Shown here: positions 57,961 through 64,000 of the stretch, in pieces
Position numbering within the stretch: position 1 is the stretch's first letter
How the letters are laid out: each line of letters opens with the position of its first letter
Assembly: GCF_004664715.2 (NCBI RefSeq)
Contig: NC_051068.1
Location: 129,600,716-129,664,715, forward strand
DNA length: 64,000 bases
Reading direction: 5' to 3'
DNA from: Peromyscus leucopus
Lineage: Eukaryota > Chordata > Mammalia > Rodentia > Cricetidae
Made by a program: the position numbers and the translations under genes
Notes under the pieces: model-generated
What the model saw: only the letters and a program-made list of their open reading frames with translations
Told to the model about the DNA's origin: nothing
Database searches by the model: none

Positions 57961-60900
57961 GATTTGACAGTGTGCCATGCAAGGTCTTCTTTATTTCATC
58001 TTCTTAGTGAGGAGATGTTACTTCATGAATATTATTATGAGGAGGAATAATATAACACAGAAGGAGTCCCATTTCCTGAGTACCTGTTACATAAGGGCAA
58101 GTCACTAGGCTTCACTGTAAAAATTTTTATTCTTACAACAGTATTGGAAATATGTCATTCTTAACTAGTTTTGTAGAGAAGAACACAGTTTTTTATAATG
58201 TATAGTTAGCAAGGGTAAGAGCCAACATTCACATACACATCTGTGTACCTACCAAGCTGTCTCCAAAGCAGCACACTTCCCATTTTTCAAAGATCTATGC
58301 TCTGGAAAGGTAACTGACATCTGACAGGAGTGAGAAAGGTGGGTGAGCAAGACCAGGGACATGAGTGATACATCTCAGGAGGGCTGACAGAAAGCTCACT
58401 GAAGACTATACAACAGCAAATATGCAACTGGAGAGACATCTGAGTGTATGCTATCCTAAAGTGTCGGCCATATATTATTATGCTTTGCACTGGCATTTTG
58501 TTACATGCAGGCTTGGAGATTAATGGCCACTATAGCAATGATATGACATGCATGTGAATGACTGTATGTCAAAACATAGTTCCTGAGGGGAGGAAATTAA
58601 AAAAATAATCATTTAACTCCCCACCACAAGTAAGAGGATTATTTGGGAACTTTTTTTTTTCCTGGAAAGTTGCATGTAAAATGGTAAATTTTCAACAAGA
58701 GGGCTGTGGGTGCCACTGTATTTACAGGGCAGGCTTTGTTCTGGAAAAGGACTAATGTCCAGTGAACTGGTATCTCTGGTTGGTTTCTTAGAAGTTCCTC
58801 CTCAAAGCCTGCTTTCAAATGTTCAAGCAGTAACACTTGCAACTTGGTTGCAAAGCTCTTTCAAGGAAATAATTACTTTGTATGCATTACAAGAAAATGT
58901 AAAATTCCTTAATTAATACAAATGTAAATAATTATCTTTATTTAGGAAAGTGGCAATTCAGAAATAATAGGGCAAAAATAGTTTTATATGCGTATTTTGT
59001 GAAATTGTAAGCTTCCAAATAATACCTCCCTTTCCTCCTTTTCATCCTTTCTTCTTCTCATCTCTCCCCACCCTTTCTTCCCAGACAGCTGATGTTCAGC
59101 CAGCACCTCTTTAACAACTATGCAGTGGCAGAACTCGAAAATAGATAACAAAAATACCCTTCCTTGAGTATTCAGTCACCTATAAAGAGAAATGCCATAC
59201 ATCTAGCTAAATAGGATTCCAGAGAAAGGAATTATAAGATGACACCAGATGAAACATTTCTGGGCTCCATCCTTAACCTAGAGAACCTGTATCCACCCTA
59301 AGTGCTTATTAGCAATGAATTAATTTATTTCTTCAAATTTCTGTTTGTGAAAAAGAATTGTTCCTGTGACTAGAAGTGGGATGATGGGAGATGAAAACAT
59401 CCATATGAACAATGAGAGCACCATGTAAGGTGGAATTGATATCGGCAAGGAGGGAGGCAGTGAAAAGGAGAATTACCATTGGATGTCACAGAAGGGAAGG
59501 GTTTCTATCCAAACAGAACCTGAGGGTCTTTTGCAGTGAGTGGGGCATAAATATGGCAGCTGTAGGGCTCTGCAAGACCAGACAGGACTAGGTAAGATTT
59601 CAGCTACAGGAAAAGGGAACAGTTTGGCTCTCCCTAGTGTATTTGGCAATATAGAATATGCTATAAGGAAGGGATCTCTCTTATGTCTTGCAGAATGATT
59701 GCAACAACAAGTTCCTAGGCATTTCATCTTAACAAATGAGAAATACTGTGCCTGCTGTTTCTAAAATACAGATCTTTTCAGCCACAATTTGTGCAAAGAT
59801 GCTGGGTTGTTTTTCCTTTTGGAATAGCGGGGTAATTTTAGCATTTGTCACTGTCTTCAAAGAGTATATATTGGAACGCTAGAATTACAGCTGTTGGCTT
59901 GAAGATAGACGGCATAACACATTTCCATACTTATCCTATTCACTAATCATATGCACTTAAAATTTAAAGTAAAAATCTTTAACTTACATTTCTATGATTA
60001 TTTGGCAGTATCAAGCTAATAAAACCTGAGAAAGAACAAACAAATACTGAGCAGAAAAATCATACCTTTGGTTTTTTAATTTTTCCAGTTTCACTGTTTC
60101 GGAATATTTGGAGTATACTGTTTTGTCAGTGCTGGGCACTGAGCCAAGACTTTGCTTTGCATGGCATGCATTCTACCCTACACCACACTGTAGCTTAGGG
60201 TAGATTCTGATAACTATTAAACTACAGAGTGCAGTATGTGTGTCAGGTAAAGATTATTTTGGAGTTCTCTTTTGTTATATTTTTGGTGACCAGAAGTTTA
60301 TATGATTTTTGGTTATTTGGAATTTAAGGGATCATTGGCTTTGTCTCAGGGGAACAATCAACATAGGTATGAACAACTGGGTTCTATGGCATTTGACACA
60401 GAGTTTGATAAATGGTCACCAGAGCATCTATTGCTACTTCTCTTACCCTTGTGTATTCCCATGATCCACTTTTACAAAATCACACTACAATTACTTGTGC
60501 AATGAGTATGTAGTAAGAACAGAACTTTTGACTGAATACTGTGTTAGCTCCTGTTGATTTAAATATTGAACCAAACTTGTCCTGACTTCCACAGGCGTGT
60601 GGACACAACAGTACTATTTGCTTCATCTTGTGTCTGTGGACATAGAACAAACATACAATATATATGTCATGTGAGCAGTTGCCACAACAATCTGTGTATA
60701 TGATTATAAAAGGAAGCTCAGAAGAGCATGAAGTGATTGTATCAGAAAATGAAGGATGAAGGCCAGGAAAGAAGAGATTTTAAGATGAGGGACAGAGTGG
60801 ATGAGAGGAAGAGGAAATGCCATTTCCTGTTCAGGATCAACCCTGTGAAACTGGAGGCTATAAGGGCCACTGTAGCCAGACAATGGAGGCTTCAATTTTA

Positions 60901-63084
60901 GCACTTCAGGCCCAGGCACACAGGTTTTTCCAGAATGTAGAGAAGAAGTAGGGACAGGCTTTAGCTTTTACTGTGGCTTTGTCATATTTACATTGGAGAT
61001 ATATCGCTGGTGGCTGTGTGGAGAACAAAACAGGGAGAAAGGGATGATGTAAGAACTATCAATAGGAAGATTGTTCTGTCAGTGTCCTAGAGATGACAAG
61101 AGCCAGACAAATGAAGAGAGACATTTAACAAGCAGCTGGAAAACAAAAAATGACAAGACACAGGCTTGTTTGGAAGGCAAGTTGAGAAGAAGTCAAGGAA
61201 GACAATGTTCCAACTCATGAGTAGTTACTGAGATGAGAGAAACTTTGACAAGAGAAGGAGATAATTAGGCTTGTCAAGAATGAAGAGATCACAAAGTGTC
61301 ACCACTTTTGAAGACTGAGGTAGTATTGAGCTGGGTGATAGATTTCTGAGCCTTCTGTGTGGTGCTGAGCATGAGAATGGATACCATGTAAAATAGGCCA
61401 GAACAGGAAGGGCCCTCTTTCCCCACACCTGAAGCTAGGACTGGAAACATCACAAATGAAACTTCATTTCCTGGCATGAGGGAGGATCCAGCTCCATATT
61501 CTATTTGTCAGTTCAGTCACCTTCCTTGAAACTCTCCAGGTTCCTTGTTTCTGTGGTTTTTCTGCCTACTAGGGTCTTCCATACCAGGCCCTGCTCCATA
61601 TCTCTGAATTTAGTTTCTTCACAGGCTAGTGACACTGCTTCACTGACGACTGAAAAAGCTGCTGTTATTAATGTTAATGAGAACATTGGCATGGTGAACA
61701 TATTTTACAAGGTTTTCTGTAGTCAACCCTTAATTATTTAGAACAAAGAAAAAGAGCCATTATTTCTGTTGAAGACAGCTGACATAGAAAAGACTCTATT
61801 GAGGCCATAGAAATTAAATGCAGTACAATTAACTTGTATTGCCCAAAAGGAAAACAAATCTTTAATTCATCCACTTAAAATTTAAAGAAAACAGAAAACA
61901 TCCTGAGCAATAAATCCCCTCCCTTCTCCCTCTCAACCAATCAACAGTAAGGCTCCACTATGGCCAGGAAAGCAGGAAGTGGTGAGGGGTTCTACAGAGA
62001 GGCCTTTAGTGATTCTTCTGAGTCTGACAAATCTGGTGACTGATTCAGTGCTGCTTCAGGCTCATTATGGAAACATCAAGTTGCCTCATTGCATGGAAAG
62101 AAGAGCTAGTTTCAGAAATTCATTTACATTAAATTTCCATAAATTGTGGAAGGAGTAGCTGTAAAATTATTTTCTCTTGCTCTAGATCACTGTTAATTTA
62201 GAAAAGACCATTTAATTTCTGGAACATAGAACTATCATATCTCAATTTATAGAAAGAAAATGAGAACAGTTTTGTGCTGTTTACAACATAATGGCTGATG
62301 AGAGCCACTGCTTCTTGTTAAAACATGCATGTCACCCCTCATTCATGTGTTGTATTACTTAATCTCAAACAGTAGAGAATTGCCACAAGGTCAGTTGACA
62401 ATAAAATTGAAAGACAGGCAAAATATTTTTTGCAAAGTACGAGATATTTTTCTATTTCTCACAGGAGAGAACTCATGTTAGAACATTCTCTAGACTAGGG
62501 TTCATATTCAAGATAGCCTAACTCCAAGGTATGTTTTCCACTACCCAGCACCAGTGTGCACTCACATTGTTCAAGGAATGATTCTTTCTCTTTGAAGCCT
62601 AGTCAAGTGTCTCTTAACCTTTCTACTCCAAACTTCTGACAAGGCAATAGAATGAGTAGTATTTTTGTCTCCATGTTCAGGTAAGTATGAACTCCACAAC
62701 TTACTCGTGCTTCTATTTTAGAAATCTTTCAATTATTGGTCATTATGGCAGGATGAAGCACACATAGATTCTTGTGTTTCCTCAGTTATAGTCTACTAGC
62801 TTCTAAAGGCTAATGCATGTGGTGGTTTACACAGTTGAAGAGAAATCAGTTCTATGAGAGGTCAGACTCACAATTTCTCTCAAGTAATCTTATGTTCTTT
62901 TAGAAGTTTGGATTTGCTAGGAATGGACCAGGTCAACTAAGATTTCACAGATTTCTTCAGGCTCAGAGTACATGACCTTCCTGCTTCTGTATAAAGAGGA
63001 GAATCTATAGTCTACTCTTGGTATAATCAGACTGTTTTCCTAAAGGATTGTCTTATCTTAGTATTATCAGCAGAACTTTTAAAT
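57961..63084. other. Long intron stretch with little recognised
   Basis: About 5 kb of mainly unique sequence. A diverged antisense ID-like scrap sits at about 60125-60195 (cagtgctgggcactgagcca). Splice-like motifs near 59989-60027 and 60065-60116 were examined and not accepted as exons. Confidence 0.45.
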
Positions 63085-63310
63085 GGATTTCCACAGATTT
63101 CAGGACAAAATTCAAATCTTCCAGTTTAGCACAAAAGGCTTCATCATTTCAGCCTCAATTCTCTCTCTTGCTTTACATTCATACATGATGTGGAACTTTC
63201 ATTCTTATCAATGCCTTGCTCATACCTAGAAATACACTCACTTCCTTTCCCAAAAGCTCCTGCTCATCCCCTATGTCTTGCTTGCAATGTTATTCCTTAG
63301 GAAGAGTGTT
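63085..63310 (+). mobile_element. LINE-2-like ancient fragment
   Basis: tttcaggacaaaattcaaat, agcacaaaaggcttcatcat and cctcaattctctctcttgct follow the LINE-2 3' order. Identified by resemblance only. Confidence 0.4.
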
Positions 63311-63439
63311 TTGTTGAATTTATAAAATGCCACTTGATTGTGCATTTTAGCAGACACACCTGATAGTGATATTGTTGAACCTATGCTTTCCGTGCTAACA
63401 AGCATGTAAGACTTTCACATCCCTGTTCCCTTATACATG

Positions 63440-64000
63440 GATCACCCAGTGGAGAAATAGATGAGATCTACATGAGCAAACTGGGGGGTAATGGAGGGCA
63501 AGGAATGGGGGATGAGAACATAGGTGAATGGGAGGTTCAAGCTGGAATAGGGACAGAGTGGGAGAGCAAGGAAAGATATTCCATGATAAGTGAAGACATT
63601 ATGGGAATAGGGAGAAACAGAGTGCTAGGGAAGTTCTCAGGAATCCACAGGGATGATCCCATCATAGACTACTGGCAATAGTCCAGAGGGTGCCTGAACT
63701 GGCCTACTCTGGTGATCAGATGGCTGAATACCCTGACTGTTATCATAGAGCCCTCATGCAGTGACTGATGGAAGCAGACGCAGAGATCTGTGGTCAGGTC
63801 CCAGGCTGAGCTCCAGGAGTCCAATCGATGAGAGAGAGGAGGGATTCTATGAGCAAGGGACATCTAGACCATAGTAGGAAAAAGTATGGAGATGACTAGC
63901 CAAACTAGTGGAAATGCATAAACTGTGGACCAATAGCTGAAGAGCCCCCATGATACTGGACTGAGCCCTCTGGATAGGCAAGACAGTTTTTTTTCTTTGT
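63440..64000 (+). mobile_element. LINE-1 3' UTR, truncated at its start and by the window end
   Basis: It matches the 3' UTR of the element at 16172-17645 from about its position 16773 onward (cacccagtggagaaatagat, ggagcaaggaaagat-type words, catagagccctcatgcagtg, gatactggactgagccctct). ORF2 is absent, so the insertion was 5'-truncated within the UTR. The end is outside the window. Confidence 0.88.

Larger units (their letters stand above)
1..64000 (-). other. Lrrc7: Internal part of the Lrrc7 (densin-180) gene
   Basis: All four recognisable coding exons in the window are on the minus strand, in the order expected from the Lrrc7 protein, and splice to one open frame of 344 nt. No promoter, start codon, stop codon or poly(A) site of the gene is visible, so the whole window appears to be gene body. 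Lrrc7 encodes a LAP-family scaffold (N-terminal LRRs, C-terminal PDZ) of the postsynaptic density, known to bind CaMKII and alpha-actinin. Erbin is the closest paralogue; the residues seen ([43 protein letters not shown]) match my memory of Lrrc7 rather than Erbin, which I recall with FNCQSLHKLSLPDNDL. Large introns fit what is known of this gene. How far the gene extends beyond the window is inferred. Confidence 0.9.
51512..64000 (-). other. Lrrc7: Lrrc7 intron upstream of the QLFNC exon (partial)
   Basis: At least 12.5 kb of intron. 51512-53979 looks unique, apart from one unexplained minus-strand open frame at 53451-53762. Then come an ID SINE, an imperfect direct duplication at about 54400-54700, two solo LTRs, a (GA)n tract and LINE-2 traces. 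57960-63080 shows little I can recognise beyond an ID-like scrap at about 60125-60195 and weak mammalian-wide repeat signals. It ends in a LINE-1 3' UTR that runs off the window. Confidence 0.8.

Noticed and set aside
59989..60027. Possible 38-bp minus-strand micro-exon (cag before GTTTTATTAGC, gtaagt after AGAAAT)
   Set aside because: Good-looking splice sites, but the length breaks the Lrrc7 frame and the short peptide matches no known part of the protein.
60065..60116. Second splice-like segment on the minus strand, with gtatga donor
   Set aside because: The acceptor lacks a pyrimidine tract, the readable peptide is low-complexity Lys-rich, and it fits no Lrrc7 sequence.

Overview
The window is mammalian, rodent genomic DNA lying inside one large gene. 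The rodent call rests on B1, B2/B3, B4 and ID SINEs. Three B1 copies carry a central segment reading ttgcgcctttcct on the minus strand, and there are several SINE-bearing mys-like LTRs. From memory both features suit cricetid rodents (voles, deer mice, hamsters) better than mouse or rat; this lineage call is an inference.

The only host gene I can support is Lrrc7 (densin-180), on the minus strand. Four consecutive coding exons lie at 51394-51511, 36254-36332, 24762-24851 and 21865-21921. They join in frame, have GT-AG borders, and encode about 114 residues of the N-terminal leucine-rich repeats. The introns between them are 15061, 11402 and 2840 bp. The exon before (5', above 51511) and the exon after (3', below 21865) were not found, so both ends of the gene lie outside the window. 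The product is a postsynaptic-density scaffold of the LAP (LRR and PDZ) family.

Everything else is intron. Region by region: 1-9.6 kb holds a minus-strand retroviral fragment with its polypurine tract and 3' LTR (1553 to about 3450), a young B1 inside it, LINE-1 and LINE-2 pieces. 9.6-17.7 kb holds an antisense LINE-1-like UTR, microsatellites, an ERV2-type solo LTR, and a LINE-1 3' end of about 1.5 kb. 18.3-18.7 kb is a solo LTR with perfect 6-bp target duplications, followed by about 3 kb poor in repeats that leads to exon 21865-21921. 26-38 kb is SINE-rich. 42-49 kb is the densest repeat patch: B1, B2, an LTR nested inside another LTR, a U2 snRNA fragment flanked by target duplications, and a LINE-1 UTR. 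49.9-54 kb is repeat-poor and carries exon 51394-51511. 54-57 kb holds an ID element and two more LTRs. 57.6-63.4 kb is mostly unique with ancient LINE-2 traces, and the window ends inside a LINE-1 3' UTR.

I saw no intact transposon ORF, tRNA gene, CRISPR array or bacterial-type system, and nothing here amounts to a previously undescribed biological system. The most informative non-gene items are the nested LTR pair, the set of four SINE-bearing LTRs, the U2 retrocopy, and the two frame-preserving LRR exons.
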